A DNA stretch of 13,768 nucleotides from Patescibacteria group bacterium (GCA_029260955.1 JAJDCF010000045.1:1-13768), one strand, 5' to 3'; counted from the stretch's first letter, positions 1 to 6,807 are shown. A program made the numbers and translations. The notes: generated by a model not told the origin, from the sequence alone.

Positions 1-844
1 AGTCCTTGAACTCTGGCTTCATGGCCTCGTCAAAGGCAATCGCTTTGGCTGCAATGGCATGTTCGTGTGGTCCACCTTGCAGGCCTGGGAAGACTGCTCG
101 GTTGATGGCTTTTGCATGTTTTTCTTTACAAAGAATCATAGCACCTCTTGGCCCTCGGAGCGTCTTATGTGTGGTAGTCATCACTACATCAAAATATGGC
201 ACTGGTGATTCCAAGGCACCTCCTGCAATCAGTCCGGCGGTGTGCGAAATATCCGCCATGGTCAAAGCGCCAACTTCGTCGGCGATCTCCTTAAACTTTT
301 TCCATTCAATGTCGCGTGGGTAGGCGGTAAAGCCAGCCACAATCATTTTTGGCTTGTGTTCGTGAGCCATCTTTCGCACTTCTTCCATGTCGATGTAGCC
401 CGTCTCGGGATTCACGCCGTATTGTACAAAGTTGTAGGCTTTTCCGCTAAAAGCAATTGGCAGTCCGTGAGTAATGTGCCCACCGTGATCCAATTTAAGG
501 CCCATTACTGTGTCACCAAATTCCAGTAAAGCAAAATAAATAGCGGTGTTGGCAGGTGATCCGGAATAAGGCTGAACATTGGCGTGTTCGGCACCAAAAA
601 GCTCTTTGGCGCGGTCGATGGCAAGATTTTCGATGATATCTACATTCTCTTGGCCTCCGTAATAACGCTTGCCTGGGTAGCCTTCGGAATACTTGTTGGT
701 CAAAATCGATCCATTGGCTTCGAGGACTGCCTGGGACACGTAATTTTCGGATGGTATCAGTTCAATTCCTTCGGATTGGCGATGGGCCTCGGCCAGCATG
801 GACTTATAAATAGTTGGGTCCTGGTCTTTAATAGTTTCGTACAT
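1..844 (-). CDS. glyA: Serine hydroxymethyltransferase, 3'-truncated by window edge
   Basis: This PLP enzyme interconverts serine plus tetrahydrofolate with glycine plus 5,10-methylene-THF in the cytoplasm, and is the main source of one-carbon units. The first 281 residues are present; the C-terminal third lies outside the window. Visible family features are the N-terminal ELIPSENYVS stretch (28-37), the EGYPGKRYYGG loop (54-64), DHGGHITHG (119-127), the PLP-contacting ADISH segment (197-201) and the Schiff-base lysine K227 in TTTHKTLRGPRG. The ATG at 844 was chosen because the protein begins at the family's usual N-terminus. No Shine-Dalgarno sequence precedes it. The gene lies 24 nt after the 5-formyl-THF cyclo-ligase stop and is the third gene of the dnaX operon. 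The identification is very secure; only the missing end is unknown. Confidence 0.97.
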   Translation of the reverse strand, partial: MYETIKDQDPTIYKSMLAEAHRQSEGIELIPSENYVSQAVLEANGSILTNKYSEGYPGKRYYGGQENVDIIENLAIDRAKELFGAEHANVQPYSGSPANTAIYFALLEFGDTVMGLKLDHGGHITHGLPIAFSGKAYNFVQYGVNPETGYIDMEEVRKMAHEHKPKMIVAGFTAYPRDIEWKKFKEIADEVGALTMADISHTAGLIAGGALESPVPYFDVVMTTTHKTLRGPRGAMILCKEKHAKAINRAVFPGLQGGPHEHAIAAKAIAFDEAMKPEFKD

Positions 845-868
845 AATTAACTTAGGTGAAGGGCTAAA

Positions 869-1429
869 TTAACATCGAATTACCTCGTTTTCTGTGACGA
901 TAAAATCGATGCCTATATCATACGGCTCTTTAGGGACGCTATCAAGGACTTGTTCGCTATATGCGAGCGCCATTTTCGGCACTCCATCATAATTTTCCAA
1001 GAAGCGATCATAATACCCCTTGCCCATGCCTAGTCGGTTCCCCTCTCGATCAAAAGCCACACCGGGAACTATGATTAGATCCAGTTTGGGACTTTCATTA
1101 AATTCTGAGGGTATGGGCGGTTCAGGGACACCATAACGATTTGGCTCCAATTCATCAAATGATGAGAATCGCGGTGTCATAAAGGTTTTTTCATCGTATA
1201 GACGAGGTAGGAAAAGTGACTTTTTTTTGACAAATTGACTCAGTAAATCCAGAGTTGAGACTTCGCTCTGAACGCTGTAATAGAATAGGACTGACTTGGC
1301 ATTTTGAAAAACCTCCTGAGACTCCAGCTGCTCGGCAATCTTGATGCTTTTTGCTTGCCTGTCTGCCTCGCTCAAGGCATTTCGCTTCTCGAGGGCTATA
1401 CGTCTTACTTCTGGCTTATCCATGAGCAT
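869..1429 (-). CDS. 5-formyltetrahydrofolate cyclo-ligase (MTHFS family)
   Basis: The enzyme converts 5-formyl-THF to 5,10-methenyl-THF with ATP, recycling a folate that SHMT produces as a side product. The 186-residue length is typical. The family signature is intact near the C-terminus: DLIIVPGVAFD (117-127) followed by the glycine-rich RLGMGKGYYDRFL (132-144) that binds ATP and substrate. The N-terminal KPEVRRIALEKR (5-16) carries the basic residues normally used for nucleotide binding. ATG 1429 was used; a second ATG at 1423 is equally possible, since neither has a close Shine-Dalgarno sequence. It starts 2 nt after the dnaX stop and precedes glyA, so it is translationally close to both. 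Codons 68-70 sit in an A8 run containing the heptamer A AAA AAG in frame, a potential slippage site. Gene names vary (fthC, ygfA, MTHFS), so no symbol is given. Confidence 0.95.
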   Translation of the reverse strand: MLMDKPEVRRIALEKRNALSEADRQAKSIKIAEQLESQEVFQNAKSVLFYYSVQSEVSTLDLLSQFVKKKSLFLPRLYDEKTFMTPRFSSFDELEPNRYGVPEPPIPSEFNESPKLDLIIVPGVAFDREGNRLGMGKGYYDRFLENYDGVPKMALAYSEQVLDSVPKEPYDIGIDFIVTENEVIRC

Positions 1430-1431
1430 TT

Positions 1432-2928
1432 TTATTTTATACCAAAGACCTCTGCAGCCATTTCTACGGCTGTTGGTTCTGTACTTGCTGGCTTGGCTGA
1501 TTCTTCGGTTTTTTTGACGAGTGGTGTGAGTTCAACTTTTTTTACCTCAAGATTCAGAGAAAGTTTGCTGCCAAATACCTTCTCAAATGCATCTTGAACG
1601 TCCGCTTGATTTGCCGCACTGTTTACTTTGTCCATATAGGTCGAGGAATTGAAGGCAATCGTCAGAATTCCACTTGCATAACGAACAGGCTCACCATCGG
1701 TCAGTGACATTTTGATGAACGGTGTCTCGATGGCGTCCAAAACTCGCTGCCAATCTTTTTTAATTTGCTCAAAACGAAGTTCGGTAGGCGTTTCGTCTGC
1801 GGTAGTGGCCTCCGTCACCTCCTTCTTAACTGCTTCATCTTTAATTTCGGCGACTGCTTTAGCAACAGGTTTTTCGACAGCTTTTTCAGATGCAGGTGCC
1901 TCTTGCGGTTTTTCGACAGCAAACTCACAGGCCTTGATAATTGCCATTTCGATTGGTAGTTCCGGAATAGGGCTCAAATCAATTTGCTGTTTGGCCTGAG
2001 TGAATATCTCAATGAACCGAAGTACAATCTGAGTGTCCTTACTATTTCCCAAATTGATTAGCATCTGCTCACGACAATAACTGATGATCTCTTTTAGGAA
2101 CTGCGCAGTACTTCTACCTTTAGACTTGATTTGGTTCAGAAGTTGGACGGCTTTTAGGGTTTTTCGCTCCAGAAGATAATTAAAGAACTTTTCCAGGTGC
2201 TCACCGCCCGTTAACCCTAAACTCTCGCTGACTTTCTCTGTAGTTACGTCCCCTGCTGTCATCATTTGTTCAAAAAGTCCAATGGCATCACGTAAACCCC
2301 CCGCACTAAGCTTTGCAATCAGGTCAAGAGCCTCCATTTCGTATTTTGCACCCTCAGTCTCGGCAATTTCTTTTAATCTTTGACTGATATCCGATACATC
2401 GATACGACTAAAACTGAACTGTTGGCATCTGGAAATAATGGTCTCGGGAATTTTGTGAGCCTCTGTGGTTGCCAACACAAAGTAAGCGTGACTTGGTGGC
2501 TCCTCAAGCGTCTTTAGCAGAGCATTAAAAGCCTCCTTGGTCAGCATGTGGACCTCATCGATGATGTAGACCTTAGTCTTTGCCTGCGATGGTGCGAAAA
2601 CAATCTTCTCTCTGAGCTCCCTGATTTCGTCGATTCCGCGATTACTTGCTGCATCAATTTCGATCAGATCTACCAGTCTTCCGGTGTTTATAGATGTGCA
2701 TATTTCGCACTGATTACAGGGCTCGACTTCGCTTACCGGACTTACACAATTGAGGCCCTTTGCCAGAATTCTGGCTAGTGAGGTTTTACCGGTTCCACGA
2801 GGTCCGCAAAATAGATACGCATGAGACAGTGAATTGCTCTTTAGCGCACTTTGAATAGTCTTTTTGGCGTGCTCTTGCCCAACAAGGGAAGTAAAATTCT
2901 GAGGTCTATATTTTAGGTAGAGCGACAT
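1432..2928 (-). CDS. dnaX: DNA polymerase III gamma/tau subunit
   Basis: This is the ATPase of the replicative clamp loader, which opens and loads the beta clamp and tethers the polymerase. The 498 residues show the AAA+ order: Walker A GPRGTGKT (42-49), a zinc site made by C61, C71, C74 and C77, Walker B IIDEVHML (122-129), the SRC sensor/arginine-finger motif (166-168) and the GGLRDAIGLFEQM lid segment. A Lys/Ala/Glu-rich linker (about 345-383) leads to a tau-like C-terminal domain (about 385-470), the part that normally contacts the polymerase. The ATG at 2928 gives the usual MSLYLKYRP N-terminus. It is the first gene of the operon and follows a strong promoter. Codons 462-464 contain an in-frame A AAA AAA heptamer; a -1 shift there would stop after one more codon, removing only about 33 residues. 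ybaB and recR, often next to dnaX, are not adjacent here. Confidence 0.96.
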   Translation of the reverse strand: MSLYLKYRPQNFTSLVGQEHAKKTIQSALKSNSLSHAYLFCGPRGTGKTSLARILAKGLNCVSPVSEVEPCNQCEICTSINTGRLVDLIEIDAASNRGIDEIRELREKIVFAPSQAKTKVYIIDEVHMLTKEAFNALLKTLEEPPSHAYFVLATTEAHKIPETIISRCQQFSFSRIDVSDISQRLKEIAETEGAKYEMEALDLIAKLSAGGLRDAIGLFEQMMTAGDVTTEKVSESLGLTGGEHLEKFFNYLLERKTLKAVQLLNQIKSKGRSTAQFLKEIISYCREQMLINLGNSKDTQIVLRFIEIFTQAKQQIDLSPIPELPIEMAIIKACEFAVEKPQEAPASEKAVEKPVAKAVAEIKDEAVKKEVTEATTADETPTELRFEQIKKDWQRVLDAIETPFIKMSLTDGEPVRYASGILTIAFNSSTYMDKVNSAANQADVQDAFEKVFGSKLSLNLEVKKVELTPLVKKTEESAKPASTEPTAVEMAAEVFGIK

Positions 2929-2979
2929 TAGTTAGGCGGTTAATGAAGAAGGTTTAGCCAAAAGCTGTAACAGGCTTCG

Positions 2980-3008
2980 ATTATACCTGAGGCTGATTTC
3001 CATTGCAA
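2980..3008 (-). promoter_or_regulatory. Promoter of the dnaX-cycloligase-glyA operon
   Basis: Reading leftward, the -35 hexamer TTGCAA (3008-3003) and a perfect -10 TATAAT (2985-2980) are separated by exactly 17 bp. The predicted start near 2973 gives a leader of about 45 nt before the dnaX ATG. The -35 hexamer is its own reverse complement and also serves the plus-strand promoter. Confidence 0.75.
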
Positions 3009-3031
3009 TTCGGTCCTAGCAGCCGTAAGAT
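3003..3031 (+). promoter_or_regulatory. Promoter of the DsbA-like lipoprotein gene
   Basis: TTGCAA (3003-3008) is followed after 17 bp by TAAGAT (3026-3031), which matches the -10 consensus at four of six positions. The predicted start near 3038 leaves a leader of about 19 nt before the ATG at 3057. It uses the same six bases as the -35 of the divergent dnaX promoter, so simultaneous occupancy by two polymerases looks impossible. Confidence 0.6.
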
Positions 3032-3056
3032 GCACCTAGTAATTTAACTTTCAAAA

Positions 3057-3617
3057 ATGAAAAAATTCACTATTCTTACAGTTCTATCCGCCTTTTTTTT
3101 AACCGCTTGTGGCGGTGGTGTTCCTGTCGATAAATCACCTCAATCACTTGGCCAATCTAGTGCCAAGGTCTTGATCGAGGAATTCTCCGATCCCGAGTGT
3201 CCCGCTTGCGCAACTATCAGTCCTCAGGTTGAGAAGTTTGTAATGGACAATCCAACCCTTGCTAGACTGGATTACTACCATTATCCACTTTCTTACCATG
3301 AATATGCCTTTATTGCCTCCGAAGCATCTGAATGTGCAGCTGATCAGGGTAAATTCTGGGAATACCTTGGAATAGTCTTCGAAAATCAGTCCAGCTTGTC
3401 TGAGGACTATCTTTATAGCATTGCTGATAGCCTAGAATTAGACCGCGTTGCATTTGATGCCTGTTTAGACGGCCACAAGTATAAGTCAAAAATCCTTTCT
3501 CATATGTCCGAGGGATCTCGAAGAAGACTTCCAGGCACTCCAACTCTGTTTGTGAATGGCGAGATGGTTAAGTGGGGCGGTGCTGAGGCATTTAAGGCTT
3601 ATCTGGAGAGTTTGTAG
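3057..3617 (+). CDS. DsbA-like thioredoxin-fold lipoprotein
   Basis: This is a predicted membrane-anchored thiol oxidoreductase acting on the outside of the cytoplasmic membrane, in the DsbA/BdbD (Thioredoxin_4) group. The 186 residues start with a lipoprotein signal: basic MKK, a hydrophobic stretch and the lipobox LTAC (15-18), with lipidation predicted on C18. The mature part has the redox motif CPAC (C48, C51) after EEFSDPE, an alpha-helical insert, and the cis-proline loop GTPTLFVNG (160-168, cis-Pro 162), as expected for the fold. It is transcribed away from dnaX from a promoter sharing its -35 element. No VKOR or DsbB-type recycling partner is present in the window, so its electron acceptor is unknown. 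It could be an oxidase or an isomerase; the CPAC dipeptide alone does not decide. A T8 run (3093-3100) codes part of the signal peptide. Confidence 0.9.
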   Translation: MKKFTILTVLSAFFLTACGGGVPVDKSPQSLGQSSAKVLIEEFSDPECPACATISPQVEKFVMDNPTLARLDYYHYPLSYHEYAFIASEASECAADQGKFWEYLGIVFENQSSLSEDYLYSIADSLELDRVAFDACLDGHKYKSKILSHMSEGSRRRLPGTPTLFVNGEMVKWGGAEAFKAYLESL

Positions 3618-3620
3618 ATA

Positions 3621-3649
3621 TTTACAAAAATAAGAAGATTAGCTATTGT
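3621..3649 (+). promoter_or_regulatory. Possible promoter of the 3686 orphan gene
   Basis: TTTACA (3621-3626) and TATTGT (3644-3649) are spaced by 17 bp, matching consensus at five and four positions. The predicted start near 3656 leaves a 30-nt AT-rich leader. No terminator separates this gene from the lipoprotein gene upstream, so read-through is also possible. Confidence 0.4.
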
Positions 3650-3685
3650 GTTCTGCCAGATGCTTTTTCAATTATTTTTAAATAT

Positions 3686-4249
3686 ATGCGCAAACTATCA
3701 AAAGCTGAGAGATTCGTTGAAGAAGTGGTTCTTGCAAAGCAGCGTGAAGTGATTCCTATATGGCTCGCACAAGATTTTCAGAAGGATTTACATGACCTCG
3801 TTATTGAACTCAGGGAGTTCTTCGAGCTATATGGAGACTGCTCAAAGGAATGTGATCTTGAGGGGCTGGTTGTAGGTACACTGCAAACATGGGTTCAGCT
3901 TGAACAAGCACCTGAAACCTATCGGCGCTACCACCTAGCAGTAACAGGGAGTTCACGGAAACCAGTTGACATTGAAGAATTCAAGATCAGAAGACGAGGA
4001 ATTGGCGGTGGGTTTTACCATTCTTTACTACATAGATTTTTGGAGTTCGAAGAAAGAGGCTTAAACATTGGATGTAGGGTAGAAAGCATAAATAACGACC
4101 CTTCAATGCCCACTGATAGAATAATGGGGATGACGCCTGATATTAAAATTCTATTGGAATCTGGAGAACGCTGTATGCCTGAATATTGTATTCCCTGCGA
4201 ACCGGTGGACTCATTTAGGATCTCACCTTCTCCCGATACTCAATCTTGA
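3686..4249 (+). CDS. Orphan protein of unknown function, 187 aa
   Basis: I do not recognise this protein. It is soluble-looking, with no signal peptide or membrane helix. Residues 1-85 look helical and charged, with a CSKEC pair (C52, C56). A glycine-rich turn RRRGIGGGFYHS follows at 102-113. The C-terminal part holds three spaced cysteines (C163, C168, C171) in a CMPEYCIPC pattern that could bind a metal, though no matching second half-site is obvious. The ATG at 3686 is the first in frame after the candidate promoter; there is no Shine-Dalgarno sequence. The last 35 bp overlap the 3' end of der on the opposite strand, so the final dozen residues are constrained by der. An uninterrupted 187-codon frame with its own promoter supports a real gene, but the evidence is only moderate. 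Confidence 0.65.
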   Translation: MRKLSKAERFVEEVVLAKQREVIPIWLAQDFQKDLHDLVIELREFFELYGDCSKECDLEGLVVGTLQTWVQLEQAPETYRRYHLAVTGSSRKPVDIEEFKIRRRGIGGGFYHSLLHRFLEFEERGLNIGCRVESINNDPSMPTDRIMGMTPDIKILLESGERCMPEYCIPCEPVDSFRISPSPDTQS

Positions 4250-5585
4250 TAGGTGTACCGGTGAAGGCGAATTTTACTCGTAGCCTGTTTTCGATGTAGC
4301 GTACATATGAAAAGTGGAAAGCGTTCTTCTTATTCACGAATACAATGAATTTTGGCGGTTCGATTTCGGGCTGAGTAATGTAGTAGATCTTGGGGTGCAC
4401 TCTCCCCTTCCCCGTTGGTCGGTGCTCATGAACGAGCTGTTCCATAAATGTATTTAGCTTGGCTGTCGTAATTCGCTTCCTTCGTTCCTTGGTTATTAGA
4501 TCGATCTGATCAAAAACGGCGTGGAGGTTCTTTTTGGTAACGGCAGATGTAAAAATGAGTGGAGCCCACGCAAGGAATGGAAATCGTCGCTTGAGCCTAC
4601 TTACGTAGGCGTTTCGGCGTAATTCTTCTTTGGGTGCATCTTCGCCCTTCAAGTCCCACTTGTTCACGAGGATTATAAGCCCTTTACCTGCATCAACAAT
4701 ATAACTGGCGATAGCCTGATCTTGGTGTGAGATTTTGTCAGAACTATCCAGAACCAGCAGTGCAATGTCGGTTCGCTCAATAGAAGCCATTGATCTGAGG
4801 GCGCTGAACTTTTCGATTCCACGTCCTGTTTTGCCGGGGCGCTTTAGGCCTGCTGTGTCGATGAAGTTATATTCCCTCTCTTGGTACTTGATCACGCTAT
4901 CTGTGCTATCACGCGTCGTTCCTGGTATTTCTGAAACAATCAGCTTGTCCTTGTTCAGCAGGGCGTTTATAAGTGATGACTTGCCAACGTTTGGCTTTCC
5001 GACCAAGGCTATTTTTGTGTGAGCATCCTCCCATTTGACCATTTTTTTGTACTCCTTATCATCTTTCGCAATAAAATGACGTTCTCTGAGCGATAATATG
5101 ATGTTGTCGATGAGCATAGCAATGCCGGCTTTGTGCATGGCGGACACCTGGTGAGGTTGTCCTAGGCCAAGTTTATAGAAGTCGGCCAGTTGGGCTTCAT
5201 CTAGGTACTGATCACACTTGTTGACGACGAGGAAGACTGGCTTTTTGACTTTTTTACGAAGAAGTTCAGCCGCTTTGTAGTCCTGGCCATGTATACCAGT
5301 TTTTCCATCCACCATAAACAAAACCAAATCCCCTTCCTCCATGGCAATTCGACTTTGAGCCTGCATGTCGTCCTCAATTGTATTTTCGCCCTTCCCAAAT
5401 TCAAGTCCACCTGTATCGACCAAAAAGAAGTCGATGGACGGGTTAATTACCTTATGAAAAAGACGATCCCTGGTTGTCCCGGATTCTTCGGCAGTAATGG
5501 CAACTCGGGATCCGATGATCTTATTGAAGAGGGTTGATTTACCGACATTGGGCCTTCCAACGATCGTAATGATCGGGGTTTTCAT
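4215..5585 (-). CDS. der: Ribosome biogenesis GTPase Der (EngA)
   Basis: Der is an essential double-GTPase that binds the 50S subunit during late assembly. The 456 residues contain two tandem G domains and a C-terminal KH-like domain. G domain 1 has G1 GRPNVGKS (10-17), G3 DTGG (57-60) and G4 NKCD (122-125). G domain 2 has G1 GKPNVGKS (196-203), G3 DTAG (243-246) and G4 NKWD (308-311). The KH-like part runs from about 370 to the end, with the typical RPTGKGRVHPKIYY stretch. All nucleotide-binding motifs are intact and the length is normal. It begins 5 nt after the rpsU stop without its own Shine-Dalgarno sequence, so it is probably co-transcribed with rpsU, pairing a 50S assembly factor with a 30S protein. 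Its 3' end overlaps the convergent orphan gene by 35 bp. Confidence 0.97.
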   Translation of the reverse strand: MKTPIITIVGRPNVGKSTLFNKIIGSRVAITAEESGTTRDRLFHKVINPSIDFFLVDTGGLEFGKGENTIEDDMQAQSRIAMEEGDLVLFMVDGKTGIHGQDYKAAELLRKKVKKPVFLVVNKCDQYLDEAQLADFYKLGLGQPHQVSAMHKAGIAMLIDNIILSLRERHFIAKDDKEYKKMVKWEDAHTKIALVGKPNVGKSSLINALLNKDKLIVSEIPGTTRDSTDSVIKYQEREYNFIDTAGLKRPGKTGRGIEKFSALRSMASIERTDIALLVLDSSDKISHQDQAIASYIVDAGKGLIILVNKWDLKGEDAPKEELRRNAYVSRLKRRFPFLAWAPLIFTSAVTKKNLHAVFDQIDLITKERRKRITTAKLNTFMEQLVHEHRPTGKGRVHPKIYYITQPEIEPPKFIVFVNKKNAFHFSYVRYIENRLRVKFAFTGTPIKIEYREKVRS

Positions 5586-5590
5586 ACGTT

Positions 5591-5794
5591 TTAGCTATAG
5601 AACTTGGCTCTTTCACGCTTTTTTCGATTTGTAGCGCGCATCACTGCAGCCTCACGAAGAAACTTCTTGGTTGGCTTTGCTTTGTGGTAGCGGTTTCGTT
5701 TGGTCAACATGATACGACTTCTTTGAACTACTTTTTTGAAGCGGCTCATTAGACGTTCATTGGACTCGCTCTGTTTCTTAATCGCGTAAATCAT
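5591..5794 (-). CDS. rpsU: 30S ribosomal protein bS21
   Basis: bS21 sits on the 30S platform next to the 3' end of 16S rRNA and helps initiation. The 67-residue product, starting MIYAIKKQSESNERL, is highly basic. It has the family's N-terminal charged helix with the RFKK segment, and a C-terminal KR-rich helix ending RKKRERAKFYS. The frame stays open up to 5836, but the ATG at 5794 was chosen because a consensus Shine-Dalgarno sequence lies 7 nt before it and the predicted transcript starts near 5821. The -10 element itself lies at 5833-5828, so the more upstream ATG at 5836 would not be on the mRNA. It is the first gene of an rpsU-der unit. The family assignment is firm by composition, pattern and length, although bS21 diverges strongly between phyla. 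Confidence 0.9.
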   Translation of the reverse strand: MIYAIKKQSESNERLMSRFKKVVQRSRIMLTKRNRYHKAKPTKKFLREAAVMRATNRKKRERAKFYS

Positions 5795-5799
5795 TTGAT

Positions 5800-5807
5800 A
5801 TCTCCTT
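5800..5807 (-). promoter_or_regulatory. Strong Shine-Dalgarno sequence of rpsU
   Basis: AAGGAGAT differs from the perfect anti-SD complement AAGGAGGT at one base. Seven nucleotides separate its GGAG core from the ATG at 5794, so it decides the start. It is the only strong, well-placed Shine-Dalgarno sequence among the starts visible in this window. Confidence 0.85.
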
Positions 5808-5827
5808 TTAATTAAATTAGCCCATAA

Positions 5828-5856
5828 TTTATACACTACCCGTAGCGTTTATGCAA
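5828..5856 (-). promoter_or_regulatory. Promoter of rpsU-der
   Basis: On the minus strand TTGCAT (5856-5851) and TATAAA (5833-5828) are spaced by 17 bp; each is close to consensus. The predicted start near 5821 leaves a leader of about 27 nt holding the Shine-Dalgarno sequence. The 3' end of the rpsU-der transcript is not marked by a visible terminator. Confidence 0.65.
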
Positions 5857-5884
5857 ATATAATGCATGAATACGTCAATCATAC

Positions 5885-5913
5885 TTGATTTATCTCTAAA
5901 TATATTGTATAAT
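5885..5913 (+). promoter_or_regulatory. Promoter of the 5942 orphan gene
   Basis: TTGATT (5885-5890) and a perfect TATAAT (5908-5913) are spaced by 17 bp. The predicted start near 5920 is 22 nt before the ATG at 5942. It diverges from the rpsU promoter, but here the two -35 boxes are separate, 28 bp apart. Confidence 0.7.
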
Positions 5914-5941
5914 GATATGAATTAAACAATAAGAATCTAAT

Positions 5942-6805
5942 ATGCTTTACTGTCACCCATTTCTAAATCAATCCTTATTTGATCCGACTCGCCTTGTGCA
6001 TAGAAATCCTGAAACCGTAAATCCTACAACAGAGCGTGAGTATGCCAATGTTAGAGAATCATTAGATATATTAGATGAGTCCGAGGACGCTGAGATGCTG
6101 AGGTCTGCTTTGCTTGAATTGATTGATAGCAAATTTCCGGAGTATACGGAGCGACTTGCCGATAGACCCGTTGGACTTTTGATTGAGGCGTTTTGTGAAC
6201 TATATGGTTGGGATGTTGGTGATAAGGGGCCGGCTATGCTCGTTCGGAATATTATTAAAATTGCTTTTGACCATAAATATCCGCATGGCAATCAGTCTGC
6301 ACGAGGAGTATTGGACAGGGTCGAGGGAGTCTTAAAAATGCGTCGAAAACCACGCCGGAGCGTTAAACGTGAGGGTTCAGAATTGATTTCCAAGTCACGG
6401 GAGTTAGTGAGTCCTCGACTGAAGGAATTGAGAAGCAAGCTTAGAGATTTGGGAGCTGAATATGATAAATATGTTGTTGTCACAAACAAGGCGACTATTA
6501 AACTCATAAGACACGAAATAATTTTAAGGAAACTTCTTGAGGATCAGGGCTTTAAGTATGACCGAAAAGGAGAGGCAAAGAACTTTTACTACTTCACCAG
6601 CAAGTATTCTGTATTCCTAGACGATAATGCACCTAAAATGCCTCAGGGGAAAAGGAGTGCCGCGAAGAAGGCCGCTAGTGCATGGAAGAGCCTTGGGCAT
6701 CACTTTGATAGATCTAATAAGGAGGTAAATCGACTCGGGAAGAGGAAGGAAAAGGTCGAAGCTGATATTCGCACTGAAGAACGGAAGCTCAAGAGGAATT
6801 CATAG
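5942..6805 (+). CDS. Orphan protein with basic C-terminal half, 287 aa
   Basis: I do not recognise this protein. The N-terminal part (1-110) is acidic to neutral and helix-rich, with segments such as EMLRSALLELIDSKFPEY and a hydrophobic GLLIEAFCELYGW stretch. From about residue 130 the chain becomes strongly basic (RRKPRRSVKR at 134-143) and is then dominated by Lys/Arg-rich helices, ending in heptad-like charged sequence (about 236-285) that could form a coiled coil. There is no signal peptide or membrane segment. The composition would suit nucleic-acid binding, but no known DNA- or RNA-binding motif can be named, so that is speculation. It is a single-gene unit, with a strong promoter in front and a rho-independent terminator directly behind. 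The gene is clearly real by those flanking signals and by its length; its function is unknown. Confidence 0.8.
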   Translation: MLYCHPFLNQSLFDPTRLVHRNPETVNPTTEREYANVRESLDILDESEDAEMLRSALLELIDSKFPEYTERLADRPVGLLIEAFCELYGWDVGDKGPAMLVRNIIKIAFDHKYPHGNQSARGVLDRVEGVLKMRRKPRRSVKREGSELISKSRELVSPRLKELRSKLRDLGAEYDKYVVVTNKATIKLIRHEIILRKLLEDQGFKYDRKGEAKNFYYFTSKYSVFLDDNAPKMPQGKRSAAKKAASAWKSLGHHFDRSNKEVNRLGKRKEKVEADIRTEERKLKRNS

Positions 6806-6807
6806 AA

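Noticed and set aside
6..850. Three plus-strand open frames (6-323, 242-529, 584-850)
   Set aside because: They are shadows of glyA, whose minus-strand translation gives unmistakable SHMT motifs over the whole region.
3093..3100. T8 runs in the lipoprotein gene and twice in mltG as phase-variation tracts
   Set aside because: They encode consecutive Phe in membrane segments, as expected from TTT codons; eight bases is short for switching and nothing else supports it.
5795..5836. Longer bS21 start at 5836
   Set aside because: It lies upstream of the predicted transcription start, while the ATG at 5794 has a strong Shine-Dalgarno sequence.
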